From UBA7374 sp049890275 (lineage in GTDB: Bacteria; Verrucomicrobiota; Verrucomicrobiia; Opitutales; Coraliomargaritaceae), in NCBI GenBank assembly GCA_049890275.1, contig JBMHBT010000008.1, forward strand, positions 155,692-219,691: a stretch of DNA of 64,000 nt, given 5' to 3'. Below the pieces are notes generated by a model. It did no database searches. It had not been told where the DNA came from and was given only the letters and a program-made list of their open reading frames with translations. Made by a program: the position numbers and the translations under genes. Positions within the stretch are counted from its first letter, which is position 1, and each line of letters starts with the position of its first letter. Shown here piece after piece: positions 8,408-16,832 of this stretch.

Positions 8408-10348
8408 ATGCTTACCGTTCACAATGTCACCAAGGGCTTCGGCCCACAGGTTCTCTTTAAAGAGATCTCCCTGCGCCTCAATAAAGGCGAACGGGCCGGG
8501 CTGGTGGGTCCCAACGGGGCGGGCAAGACCACCCTGCTCTCGATCATTCTGGGCGAACTGGAGTCGGATGCCGGCGGAGTGGAATTCGAGCGGGGCACAA
8601 GCATCGGCTACCTGCCGCAGGAGAGTGCACCGGTGGGCGAGGAAACCGTGCTGGAGTTGGCCGCAGCGATCACGCCCGAGCTACAAGCCCTCTATAAAAC
8701 TTTCCGCGAGCACCCCGACCCCGACGCACCGGAGCGCCTAGCGGCGACAGAACGCTTTGTCGAGCTGGACGGCTACACCCTCGAAGCCAAAGCCAAGCAA
8801 ACCCTCAGCGGCCTGGCTTTTCGACAGGAAGACTTGGAGAAACCAGCCCGTACCCTCAGCGGAGGATGGATCATGCGCGCCCACCTCGCTCGCTTGCTGG
8901 TCATGGAGGCCGATCTGCTGATCCTCGATGAGCCGACCAACCATCTGGACTTGGAGACGCTCGGCTGGTTTCAGGAACAATTGAAGCGCACGCAAAGCGC
9001 GATTCTGACCATCTCGCACGATCGCGCCTTCCTCAACGCGATCTGTAATCACATCCTTGAAATCCGGCACAAAGAACTGCACCGCTATACCGGCAACTTC
9101 GATGCCTATCTCACCCAAAAAGCCGAGCGGGAAGCGCAACATGCTGCCGCTTACAAAAACCAGCAGCGGGAGATTGCCCACCTCGAGGACTTTGTCCGCC
9201 GCTTTCGCGCCAAAGCAACGAAGGCCACCCAAGCGCAGGCACGCCTCAAGCAACTCGAAAAAATGGAGCGTATCGAGGCGCCGGAAGCCGCTGAAGCCAC
9301 CCTCCACTTCAACTTTCCACAACCCCCGCGCAGTGGTCAGGTAGTGGCCGCCCTCGAGTCCATCGAGCAAGCCTACGGAAACCACCGCGTCTACTCGGGG
9401 CTCGATTTTAAAGTGGAAAAAGGCGAACGCAGCGTACTGGTCGGCCCCAACGGTGCCGGTAAATCCACCCTCCTCAAAATTCTCGCGGGAGTCACTCCGA
9501 TCCAGGGCGGACAGCGTACACTCGGGCACAACGTCACTGCCGGTTACTTTTCCCAACAGCGCGTGGAAGTGCTCGATCTCAGTCGCAGCGTTTTGGAAGA
9601 AGCCCTGCAGCGCGTCGAGAACGGCCTGAGCGATCAGGACGTGCGCAACCTACTCGGCACCTTTTTATTTCGTGGCGACGCCGTGCACAAAAAGGTCAAA
9701 GTATTGAGCGGCGGTGAAAAAAGCCGCCTCGCGCTGGTCAAGCTACTCCTCGCACCGCCCAATTTCCTCCTGCTCGACGAGCCCACCACCCACCTCGACA
9801 TGAGCAGCATCGATGCCTTGATCCAAGCGCTCGATTCCTACACCGGTACGCTCATTTTTGTCAGTCACGATGTGCACTTTATCCGCGCGATAGCCAACCG
9901 CACAGTACACATCCATGCGGGTACTCTCACCCACTACGCAGGCGGTTACGATTACTACCGGAGCAAGTCGGGCGCGAACTCGGAGCAGCAAGCACTGGTC
10001 GGCAGCCTCAGTAATGCGCAACCCGAGATGGCACCAGCCGCGCGTCCATCATCCGATAAGCGCAGCGCCAAAGAAAAACGCCGGGCCGCCGCTGCAGAAC
10101 GACAAGAAGCCAAAGCCGCACGCCGCGAAGTGGAGACACATGTTGCCAACTTAGAAAAAGAAATCCTCGCCCTCGAAGAGGAACAGGCAACGATCAGCCA
10201 GCAACTCGAAGACCCCAAGACGTATGGCGATAAAGAAGCCGCCAAAGACCTCAACATCCGCTCCGGTCGTCTACAAAAACGCCTCGCAGAAAAAAACTAC
10301 GAGTGGGAAATCGCGGCTGAGGAACTGAGCGCTCTATTGAGTGAATAA
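8408..10348 (+). CDS. ABC-F family ATPase (Uup/YheS type)
   Basis: A 646-aa soluble protein with two ABC ATPase domains and no membrane segment, as in ABC-F proteins that act on the ribosome. Domain 1 (about 1-250) has Walker A GPNGAGKTTLL, signature LSGGWIMRAHLARLL and Walker B LLILDEPTNHLDLETL. The inter-domain linker (about 235-290) is rich in charged helix (EAQHAAAYKNQQREI, RFRAKATKATQAQARLKQL). Domain 2 has GPNGAGKSTLL, LSGGEKSRLALVKLL and LLLDEPTTHLDMSS. The last ~100 residues form a predicted coiled coil (EVETHVANLEKEILALEEE), as in the C-terminal extension of Uup. The gene's 3' end overlaps the convergent metallophosphoesterase gene by 52 bp. The exact subfamily and role (translation factor or antibiotic protection) cannot be fixed. 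Confidence 0.9.
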   Translation: MLTVHNVTKGFGPQVLFKEISLRLNKGERAGLVGPNGAGKTTLLSIILGELESDAGGVEFERGTSIGYLPQESAPVGEETVLELAAAITPELQALYKTFREHPDPDAPERLAATERFVELDGYTLEAKAKQTLSGLAFRQEDLEKPARTLSGGWIMRAHLARLLVMEADLLILDEPTNHLDLETLGWFQEQLKRTQSAILTISHDRAFLNAICNHILEIRHKELHRYTGNFDAYLTQKAEREAQHAAAYKNQQREIAHLEDFVRRFRAKATKATQAQARLKQLEKMERIEAPEAAEATLHFNFPQPPRSGQVVAALESIEQAYGNHRVYSGLDFKVEKGERSVLVGPNGAGKSTLLKILAGVTPIQGGQRTLGHNVTAGYFSQQRVEVLDLSRSVLEEALQRVENGLSDQDVRNLLGTFLFRGDAVHKKVKVLSGGEKSRLALVKLLLAPPNFLLLDEPTTHLDMSSIDALIQALDSYTGTLIFVSHDVHFIRAIANRTVHIHAGTLTHYAGGYDYYRSKSGANSEQQALVGSLSNAQPEMAPAARPSSDKRSAKEKRRAAAAERQEAKAARREVETHVANLEKEILALEEEQATISQQLEDPKTYGDKEAAKDLNIRSGRLQKRLAEKNYEWEIAAEELSALLSE

Positions 10349-11322
10349 GTACCTGTAGCAACCCGCAAGGTATGTAGCGTGACCTCCGGCGGACAATTCA
10401 GCCGAGCGGGCAGACCTGTGGCCCCCGTGCCACGACTGGTGTAGCCCTGCAGAGCGCCGCTCCGCCAAGTACCAGAAAGAAACTTACGGGGCGAAGAACC
10501 ATCATGCATCACGACGACCCCCCCAGGCAGGCAGATCTGCCCGCCGTGGGTATGCCCCGCAAGGAGAAGTGTAAAGCCCCGCGCATTCGCCTCTGCATGC
10601 ACCTCCGGAGAATGGCTCAGAAGCACCTTGCAGGCAGCCTCCGGCACACCCTTCAGGGCGCGGTCAAAATCGTGGGTCTTGTAAAAATTGGGATCGTCGA
10701 TGCCGACGAGGTACAAGCGTTGGCCGTCGCGCTCGATCGACACGTTTTCATTCAAGAGGAAACGAACCCCGGCAGCTTCCAGAGGTGGCAACTTATTCAA
10801 AAAATCATGATTGCCCAAGACAGCATAGACCGGAGCCTGTAGTGCCGATAGGATCGCTATGCTGGCCTCCGTCGCTCCCGTGGCATCGCCAAATGTAGAT
10901 GTGCGGAAATCGCCCGTAACCACCGCGAGATCATACTCCAACCCGTCCAGCGCACCCTGTACAGCCCCGGGAAAATCCGGATGCAGATCCGCATGTAAAT
11001 CCGTAAGCTGAAGAATACGGTACCCGTCGAAGGCAGGAGGCAGCCCCTCCAGAAGCACTTCATTCGTTTCCACCCGGATATCCAGATAGTTCCGCACCGC
11101 CCGTTTCCACAGTCCGCAACAGCGCAGGCAAAAACGGATCGCAGCATAGAAATCCAGACAGGCCTCGAGGCGAAAGAGCCCACGGTGTTGGCAACGTCCA
11201 CGTCGACAGTGCAACTGCCCTTCCTTTGCCAGACGCTCCCGATAGGCTCCCGCTCCCATACGCTTCGCCAATGCATCCGAGATGGATGCATCATGCGATA
11301 CACTCTGTTCAGAAAGATTCAT
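10297..11322 (-). CDS. Metallophosphoesterase (YkuE-like)
   Basis: A 341-aa calcineurin-like metallophosphoesterase. The metal-binding motifs appear in order: QLTDLHADLHPDF (DxH), VVTGDF (GD), VLGNHDFL (GNHD), LLSHSPEVH (H) and LLAGHTHGGQI (GHTH). An N-terminal extension of about 100 residues is rich in Cys and His (LHCRRGRCQHRGLF) and has an arginine-rich segment before the catalytic domain. The ATG at 11322 gives MNLSEQSVSHDAS; a longer frame upstream is less likely. Family members hydrolyse phosphodiester or phosphomonoester bonds, often in lipid or nucleotide substrates. The substrate is unknown here. The 3' end overlaps the convergent ABC-F gene. Confidence 0.85.
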   Translation of the reverse strand: MNLSEQSVSHDASISDALAKRMGAGAYRERLAKEGQLHCRRGRCQHRGLFRLEACLDFYAAIRFCLRCCGLWKRAVRNYLDIRVETNEVLLEGLPPAFDGYRILQLTDLHADLHPDFPGAVQGALDGLEYDLAVVTGDFRTSTFGDATGATEASIAILSALQAPVYAVLGNHDFLNKLPPLEAAGVRFLLNENVSIERDGQRLYLVGIDDPNFYKTHDFDRALKGVPEAACKVLLSHSPEVHAEANARGFTLLLAGHTHGGQICLPGGVVVMHDGSSPRKFLSGTWRSGALQGYTSRGTGATGLPARLNCPPEVTLHTLRVATGTYSLNRALSSSAAISHS

Positions 11323-11393
11323 TGAAGATATACGGTTGCAGGCAGACACTAGATGACCGATAGTGCGCAATTTCTACAAGCATCAATACGACC

Positions 11394-12476
11394 ATGAGCA
11401 CGGATGATTCAACAGCATTTGATTCAGTCGCTGAAGCGATTCAAGACATCGCGGCAGGACGGATGGTCATTGTGACGGACGACGAGAACCGCGAAAATGA
11501 GGGTGACCTCATCATGGCAGCGGAGAAGGCTACCCCGCAGGCGATCAACCAAATGATCCTGCACGCCCGTGGATTGATCTGCATCCCCATGCTCGGGCAT
11601 CAGCTGCGTCGTCTCGGCATCAGCCCCATGGCAGCGGAGAACCGCGAATCACACGGCACCGATTTCGCTGTCTCCGTCGATGCAGCAGAAGGTATTACCA
11701 CCGGCATCAGCGCCTATGACCGTGCCGCCACCATCCGTATTCTCGGCGACCCGGAAGCGCATCCCGAGCAGCTCGTTCAACCGGGGCACGTCTTCCCCCT
11801 CCGCGCCCGCCCCGGTGGCGTGCTCCAACGCGCCGGACACACCGAAGCCGCTGTCGACCTGGCCCAACTCGCCGGCCTCCACCCCAGTGGAGTCATCTGT
11901 GAAATTCTCAATGAAGACGGCTCCCTCGCCCGTCTACCCGACCTGATCGAGTACAAGAAGAAGCACCAGCTCAAGCTCATCTCCATCGCCGACCTGATCG
12001 AGTACCGCCTGACCCGCGACCGCTTGGTCCAGCGTGTGGACACCACTCCCTTTGCCTCTGAGTACGGAAATTTTGAACTGCACCGCTTTCACAGTATCCT
12101 CGACGACCGCATACATCTGGCACTGTCTATGGGCAAGCTCGGAGCCGATCCGACCCTCGTGCGCGTCCAGCGTGCCGATCTTCCTGCCGATGTTTTCCGT
12201 GCGGCAAACCTACCCGGGCATCATTCGATCGACAAAGCCTTGCGTCAAATTGCCGATGCCGGAGAAGGCGTACTCGTCTACATCGAGCAACCACGGGAAG
12301 CACCCCACTCCCAAACCACCGAAAAAATGGATCTGCGGGATTACGGAATCGGTGCCCAGATACTTCTCGCACTCGGCCTGCAAAAAATCCGGCTCCTCTC
12401 CGGAACCAACCGTAAAGTCGTCGGGCTGGATGGATATGGCCTGCAGATCGTCGAGCAGGTCGACCTCAGTTCCTGA
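11394..12476 (+). CDS. ribB: 3,4-dihydroxy-2-butanone 4-phosphate synthase with degenerate GTP cyclohydrolase II-like domain
   Basis: A 360-aa riboflavin biosynthesis enzyme. The N-terminal domain (about 1-205) has the DHBP synthase motifs DDENRENEGDLIMAAE, ARGLICIPM, GISAYDRAATI and PGHVFPLRARPGGVLQRAGH. It converts ribulose 5-phosphate to 3,4-dihydroxy-2-butanone 4-phosphate. The C-terminal part (about 210-360) is related to GTP cyclohydrolase II (LRDYGIGAQILLALGL near the end). It lacks the zinc-binding cysteine cluster and the arginine-rich GTP motif of active RibA, so cyclohydrolase activity is unlikely. Such RibB fusions with an inactive second domain are known in several phyla. No FMN riboswitch is visible upstream. 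Confidence 0.9.
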   Translation: MSTDDSTAFDSVAEAIQDIAAGRMVIVTDDENRENEGDLIMAAEKATPQAINQMILHARGLICIPMLGHQLRRLGISPMAAENRESHGTDFAVSVDAAEGITTGISAYDRAATIRILGDPEAHPEQLVQPGHVFPLRARPGGVLQRAGHTEAAVDLAQLAGLHPSGVICEILNEDGSLARLPDLIEYKKKHQLKLISIADLIEYRLTRDRLVQRVDTTPFASEYGNFELHRFHSILDDRIHLALSMGKLGADPTLVRVQRADLPADVFRAANLPGHHSIDKALRQIADAGEGVLVYIEQPREAPHSQTTEKMDLRDYGIGAQILLALGLQKIRLLSGTNRKVVGLDGYGLQIVEQVDLSS

Positions 12477-12481
12477 TCCAA

Positions 12482-12523
12482 GAGAAAAAACACTTGCCCG
12501 AATAATCCACGGGATTTTTTCTC
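12482..12523 (+). terminator. Terminator-like hairpin after ribB
   Basis: The outer stem gagaaaaaa / ttttttctc (9 bp) encloses a cccg / cggg inner stem. The run of six T follows the inner stem, as in an intrinsic terminator. It lies between ribB and tRNA-Thr. Confidence 0.5.
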
Positions 12524-12539
12524 AAGCATACACTTTTCC

Positions 12540-12615
12540 GCCGGAATAGCTCAGCTGGTAGAGCAACTCATTCGTAATGAGTAGGTCGTCGGTTCAAATC
12601 CGACTTTCGGCTCCA
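12540..12615 (+). tRNA. tRNA-Thr (anticodon CGT)
   Basis: A cloverleaf of 76 nt: acceptor gccggaa pairs with tttcggc (one G-U pair), D arm tagctcagctggtagagca, anticodon arm actca-ttCGTaa-tgagt, and T arm with ggttcaaatcc. Discriminator T and an encoded CCA end the gene. Loop positions 34-36 read CGT, giving threonine. Confidence 0.95.
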
Positions 12616-12663
12616 GTGCACGGTTTTGATTGAGTTGAATACGGCTCTTGTCATTACGGAGGC

Positions 12664-13722
12664 ATGGAATCTTTTGGTAAAACAACGTCGGGGCAGGCGA
12701 TTCAACTCTTTCGGCTGTCCAATGCATCGGGCATGCAGGTGGAGATCACTAATTACGGAGGTATTGTCACGCGATTGCTCGTACCGGACCGCGAGGGCAA
12801 CATGGCGGATGTGGTGCTGGGGTACGACAGCGTTACCGGGTATGAAAACGACAGTGCCTACTTCGGTGCGCTGATCGGCCGCTACGGGAACCGGATTGCG
12901 GCAGGCGGCTTCACCCTCGATGGCACGGACTATCCACTGACCGACAACAGCACGGCAAATGACCTTCCCTGTCATCTGCACGGAGGTGCGGTCGGCTTCG
13001 ACCGAAAGGTATGGCATGCAGAAGCGGTACAGGACGGCGACTCGCCGGGCGTGAAGCTGACTTACGACAGTCCGGACGGAGAAGAAGGCTACCCGGGAAA
13101 TCTGAAAGTTACGGTACAGTACTGGTTGCGACCGGACAACGCGCTGGAGATCGATTACCATGCGGTGACCGACAAGGCCACCCCAGTCAGCCTGACCAAC
13201 CACAGTTACTTCAACCTCCGCGGCGAGGGCAACGGCGATGTGCTGAACCATCAGCTCCTACTCGATGCTGAACGCTACACGCCGGTACAGAAGGATATGA
13301 TCCCCACGGGAGAACTGGCACCGGTTGCCGAAACACCCTTCGACTTCAACACAGCGCGGAAGATTGGAGAGCGGATTGACGATAACTCTGAGCAGTTGAG
13401 CATCGCGGGCGGCTACGATCATAATTATGTCTTAAAGACAAAACTGGGAGAACCGGCTCCGGTAGCCACCGTGACCGAACCGGAGAGCGGAAGAACCATG
13501 GAGGTCTGGACGGACGCTCCGGGTGTACAGCTCTATACGGGTAACTTTCTCGACGGTAACCAAATCGGAAAATCCGGCCGCCCCTATGTCAAGAACGGAG
13601 CCTTTTGTCTCGAGACACAACACTTCCCCGACGCGCCCAATCAAGCCAACTTCCCCGATGCCATTCTGCGACCGGGAAATACCTACCGTACCCGAACCAG
13701 CTACCGATTCGGCGTTGTCTAA
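12664..13722 (+). CDS. galM: Aldose 1-epimerase
   Basis: A 352-aa aldose 1-epimerase (mutarotase), which interconverts alpha and beta anomers of galactose or glucose. Family signatures are LIGRYGNRIAAGGFTLDG near residue 77, the catalytic histidine segment LTNHSYFNLRG (about 180), GGYDHNYVL (about 250) and the C-terminal catalytic glutamate region (AFCLETQHFPDAPNQANFP). The start ATG follows a good Shine-Dalgarno sequence (acggaggc). The gene lies just after tRNA-Thr and its stop overlaps that of the convergent porin gene by 4 bp. No export signal is seen, so it is probably cytoplasmic. Confidence 0.93.
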   Translation: MESFGKTTSGQAIQLFRLSNASGMQVEITNYGGIVTRLLVPDREGNMADVVLGYDSVTGYENDSAYFGALIGRYGNRIAAGGFTLDGTDYPLTDNSTANDLPCHLHGGAVGFDRKVWHAEAVQDGDSPGVKLTYDSPDGEEGYPGNLKVTVQYWLRPDNALEIDYHAVTDKATPVSLTNHSYFNLRGEGNGDVLNHQLLLDAERYTPVQKDMIPTGELAPVAETPFDFNTARKIGERIDDNSEQLSIAGGYDHNYVLKTKLGEPAPVATVTEPESGRTMEVWTDAPGVQLYTGNFLDGNQIGKSGRPYVKNGAFCLETQHFPDAPNQANFPDAILRPGNTYRTRTSYRFGVV

Positions 13723-14945
13723 AGGAGAAATCGCAGGCTCGTACCCAATGTCCAGCCGCGATAGAACACATCGCCATCCGAGCGAAGTTCGTCCCATTGA
13801 ATACCGGAAACCAGCTTTAACTGCTCACCGCAGAAGTAGTAGTTGTAACCCAAGTAAAAATTATGGTGCGTATCACCCCGACGGGAATTTAGATCCAGAC
13901 TCTCGTCATCGGCGGCGGCCATCCTGGCGTAACGATTATTCAGGCGGATGCCTTCCGCTTCATCGGCTGATTGGTATTGGTAGCGAAAAACGAGCTTCTG
14001 CTGATCCTCGACCAACCAGTACATCGGCATCAGCACAGCCCCCCAAAAACCGCCTTCTTGATCCGGGTTTTTCTGAGACCCGTTGTCTCCAAACCCAAGT
14101 GTAGCGTGAAAAGCCCAGGGCCCGTCAGCCAAGCGAGCGACCCAGGCAAACCCGGTTTCATTACCTCGAGCCAGTCGATCCTGACCCATTTCGCCGTCCT
14201 GATAATAAGCCGACAGCCAGAGATCAGTCGTCTCCCATCCGGTCGATTCCGAAAAGTCCCGCTCAAAGGAAGCGTAATAAGTTCGGCTATCGTTCCATCC
14301 ACCGATCCAGTCGGAGTAAGAACCGGAAAACAGAGCCAGGTCCACCGTCGATCGACCCATGCGCGCCTTCGTCCAGACCGCCAACGGATTGCCGCGTTCC
14401 TTATCGGCCAGCCAAAGCCGATTGGAAAATGCCGAGCGCTCGAGGGTGTTGATGTGCGTGGCCGAACGTTGCCATTCGTCAGCCATGCGTCCGGAGCGAC
14501 GACCGTAGCCCAGGCTCAGCGAATCAAAGGCCGACAGGTCGAGTACCGTATCGGCCCGCAGAGATATGTAAGCGGAGCGAAAGGTTTCATGCCCAAACTC
14601 GCGCTTCGCTCCGGGGAAATTATGTCGGTCATTCGATACCTGACTGACTGCCTTAAAACGAAAGACATCGAGAAACTCCCCTTGCCCACCAAACCAAAAA
14701 CGGCGCACTTCTTCTGCCGAGTGCTCGACCTCGCTGCCAAAACGGTCTTCTCCCCGAACCACGCCAAACTGATGCATATAAGCAAGGTAGAGGTCAAAGC
14801 GTTGGATGAGGCTGCCCTCGGGATGATCATAAATATTTCCAAGTCGCGACAAACGATCGCAAAGGGTTGAGGTCGATTGGCTGTGGGCTTGTAGGCCCAT
14901 GGCAAGAGTGCAGGAAATGAGTCCGATCCATATGAAGGCGCGCAT
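13719..14945 (-). CDS. Outer-membrane porin-like beta-barrel protein
   Basis: A 408-aa protein with an N-terminal signal peptide (MRAFIWIGLISCTLAMGLQA, cleavage near HSQS). Alternating aromatic/polar strands run to the end, which closes with a strand ending in SLRFLL. Segments such as FRFKAVSQVSNDRHNFPGAK, HNFYLGYNYYF and FRYQYQSADEAEGIRLNN look like beta-barrel strands of phosphate-selective OprO/OprP-type or alginate-export porins. The conserved-looking segment FAWVARLADGPWAFHATLGF fits such porins. The channel specificity is unknown. The gene stands alone; it converges on galM and is divergent from the DoxX-like gene. Confidence 0.65.
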   Translation of the reverse strand: MRAFIWIGLISCTLAMGLQAHSQSTSTLCDRLSRLGNIYDHPEGSLIQRFDLYLAYMHQFGVVRGEDRFGSEVEHSAEEVRRFWFGGQGEFLDVFRFKAVSQVSNDRHNFPGAKREFGHETFRSAYISLRADTVLDLSAFDSLSLGYGRRSGRMADEWQRSATHINTLERSAFSNRLWLADKERGNPLAVWTKARMGRSTVDLALFSGSYSDWIGGWNDSRTYYASFERDFSESTGWETTDLWLSAYYQDGEMGQDRLARGNETGFAWVARLADGPWAFHATLGFGDNGSQKNPDQEGGFWGAVLMPMYWLVEDQQKLVFRYQYQSADEAEGIRLNNRYARMAAADDESLDLNSRRGDTHHNFYLGYNYYFCGEQLKLVSGIQWDELRSDGDVFYRGWTLGTSLRFLL

Positions 14946-15045
14946 CCCCTCAGGAGAAATAACCCGGATCCAAAGTAAAGTTAAATCCGGCCTTATCGAT
15001 TTCTGTGTACAAATGGAATTTAACCCGCATCGTTACCGATGCACT

Positions 15046-15984
15046 ATGACTACCTTCGACTTCTGGAAGAAAGGCCTGTTTGTACCCCACAACGGCCAAA
15101 TTGATACCCTACAAACGCAGCTCCACTGGACACTTCGCATCTCGGTGGCGCTCTGCTTCATCGGTCACGGCACCTGGGGCGTCATCACCAAGGCCGGTTG
15201 GCTCCCCTTCTTTGCCTCGCAGGGCATCCCGATGGATGTCGCCTGGATCATGCAACCGCTGATCGGTGTCTTCGATATTCTCATGGCAGCACTCATCCTC
15301 TGGAAACCGAGAAGAATCATTCTCTTTTGGATGTTCCTCTGGGCACTCTGGACCGCTGCCCTCCGACCGCTCGCAGGCAATTTGGAAAAATTCCAGGAAA
15401 ATGGAGAATGGTTTGTCCGTTTGGCGACCGACTCGATGAATGTACCCAAGATGCAAACCTGGGAATTCTGGGAACGGGCCGGTAATTGGGGCCCGCCTCT
15501 CATGCTCCTTGTTATGGGTGGAGTCATCACCATGCGCTGGAAAGATTGGCTCGCGCCCTACGTCGAACCGCGCCTCAAGGAATCGACTGTCGACACCCTT
15601 TTCTTTATGTTGCGCACCACTCTTGCGCTGCTCCTCATCGGACACGCCGGGTTTGGCTTTGCCGTCGAAAAGCAAATGCTGATAGATCACTGGCAATCCA
15701 TCGGAGTGCAAGCAGACGTCGGCTTCATCCGGGCCGTCGGCTGGGGTGAACTGGCACTGGGTGTCCTTGTCTTTTGCTTGCCCATCCGTCCTCTCATCTG
15801 GTTTTGCCTCGTCTGGAAATTTTTCACCGAATTTCTCTACGTCCCTGCAGATACCGTTAGCGGCATGGGCTGGGTCAATATCTTTGAAACCATCGAGCGT
15901 TGGGGAGACTACGGAGTCCCCGTAGCGATGCTTTTGATTATCAGTTACCGATCCGCATCGAAATCCTCGAGTCGTACTTCATAG
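15046..15984 (+). CDS. Integral membrane protein with two DoxX-like repeats
   Basis: A 312-aa membrane protein with about eight hydrophobic helices. Two halves look homologous. In the first, LRISVALCFIGHGTWG is followed by a QGIPMDVAWIMQPLIG stretch and IFDILMAALILWKP-like helix. In the second, LRTTLALLLIGHAGFG is followed by QSIGVQADVGFIRAVGWG and ELALGVLVFCLPIRP. Each unit resembles a DoxX-type four-helix module with the recurring IGHG/IGHA motif. The start is the ATG at 15046; the frame is open further upstream, but those residues are not protein-like. DoxX-family proteins have roles in redox or quinone-linked membrane complexes, but the function here is unknown. The gene is not in an obvious operon. 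Confidence 0.6.
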   Translation: MTTFDFWKKGLFVPHNGQIDTLQTQLHWTLRISVALCFIGHGTWGVITKAGWLPFFASQGIPMDVAWIMQPLIGVFDILMAALILWKPRRIILFWMFLWALWTAALRPLAGNLEKFQENGEWFVRLATDSMNVPKMQTWEFWERAGNWGPPLMLLVMGGVITMRWKDWLAPYVEPRLKESTVDTLFFMLRTTLALLLIGHAGFGFAVEKQMLIDHWQSIGVQADVGFIRAVGWGELALGVLVFCLPIRPLIWFCLVWKFFTEFLYVPADTVSGMGWVNIFETIERWGDYGVPVAMLLIISYRSASKSSSRTS

Positions 15985-16040
15985 CCCGAGGCAATAAACC
16001 CAGCCCAATCCAGTAGCGAGTCGATCACTACTGGCTCCAC

Positions 16041-16832
16041 TCACTGGTTGAAGTCGAGACTGATTCCGGGGCGAAAGCGCATGACTGTGTTGAATGCCTC
16101 CGGCAGAGGCGAACGTGCAGAGAACTTTCTCGCGTGACCGCGCAATGCGTAGCGAAGAGACGTTTCGCTGGAGTGCAAGAGTAAGCGCTTCACGCCAGTC
16201 TCGGCCTTTACCTCTCGATTGAAACTAAACTGACCATACGTTCGATCACCTACAATCGGATGGCCGTGTCGGCTGCACTGCACTCGCAGTTGGTGTGTAC
16301 GCCCCGTGACGGGCATCAGTTTGAGGAGAGATACGGGGAAACCACCGGTGGGTTCTTTGACTCGATTGTAGTTTGTTTTCGCAGGAATCTTTTGTCCGCC
16401 CTTAACCAAACGATTGGCCCGATACACATCCTTCGTTAAAATATCCTTCCAGGTGCCAGACAAATTTTTAGGCGTATGACGGACGATCGCGTAATAGATT
16501 TTCATCACGCGATGCGTTGAAAACTGCTGTTTCACCACACTGGCTAACTCGGCATCCAAAGCTAAAAGAATCACTCCCGAAGTCGCCGAATCCAAACGGT
16601 TGACCAACCAGGCGCGCTTTTTCTCACCCTTTTCTTCCCAGGAATACGCTTCCTTTTCCAAATTATAATCGACCGCAAGCAATGACCGCGGCACATCCTT
16701 GCTCGAGTTCGGATGCGAAAAAACACCCTCCGGCTTCTCCAAAGCCAGAAGACCATCCTGATTACAGGACAGCACACTCACATCTGCCCCCAGAGGCAGA
16801 GCATTGGCAACAGTTGACCAGTCATTACTCAT
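16041..16832 (-). CDS. Pseudouridine synthase, RluA family
   Basis: A 263-aa pseudouridine synthase of the RluA/RluD superfamily. It isomerises uridine in rRNA or tRNA. The catalytic motif is NRLDSATSGVILLALD (catalytic Asp in RLD). A KxYYAIVR-type strand (MKIYYAIVRHTP) and the TGRTHQLRVQCSRHGHPIVGD motif follow, both typical of the family. No N-terminal S4 domain is present. The start ATG at 16832 overlaps the stop of the TonB-like gene (16829), forming an ATGA junction that indicates translational coupling. The target site is unknown. Confidence 0.88.
   Translation of the reverse strand: MSNDWSTVANALPLGADVSVLSCNQDGLLALEKPEGVFSHPNSSKDVPRSLLAVDYNLEKEAYSWEEKGEKKRAWLVNRLDSATSGVILLALDAELASVVKQQFSTHRVMKIYYAIVRHTPKNLSGTWKDILTKDVYRANRLVKGGQKIPAKTNYNRVKEPTGGFPVSLLKLMPVTGRTHQLRVQCSRHGHPIVGDRTYGQFSFNREVKAETGVKRLLLHSSETSLRYALRGHARKFSARSPLPEAFNTVMRFRPGISLDFNQ

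Noticed and set aside
8738..9556. 272-codon minus-strand frame
   Set aside because: It is antisense to the ABC-F ATPase, whose Walker and signature motifs are in the plus frame.
10349..11393. FMN riboswitch before ribB
   Set aside because: Only about 70 bp separate the divergent genes and no conserved FMN motif is present.
12568..13251. 227-codon minus-strand frame across tRNA-Thr and galM
   Set aside because: It is antisense to an evident tRNA and galM and has no conserved motif.
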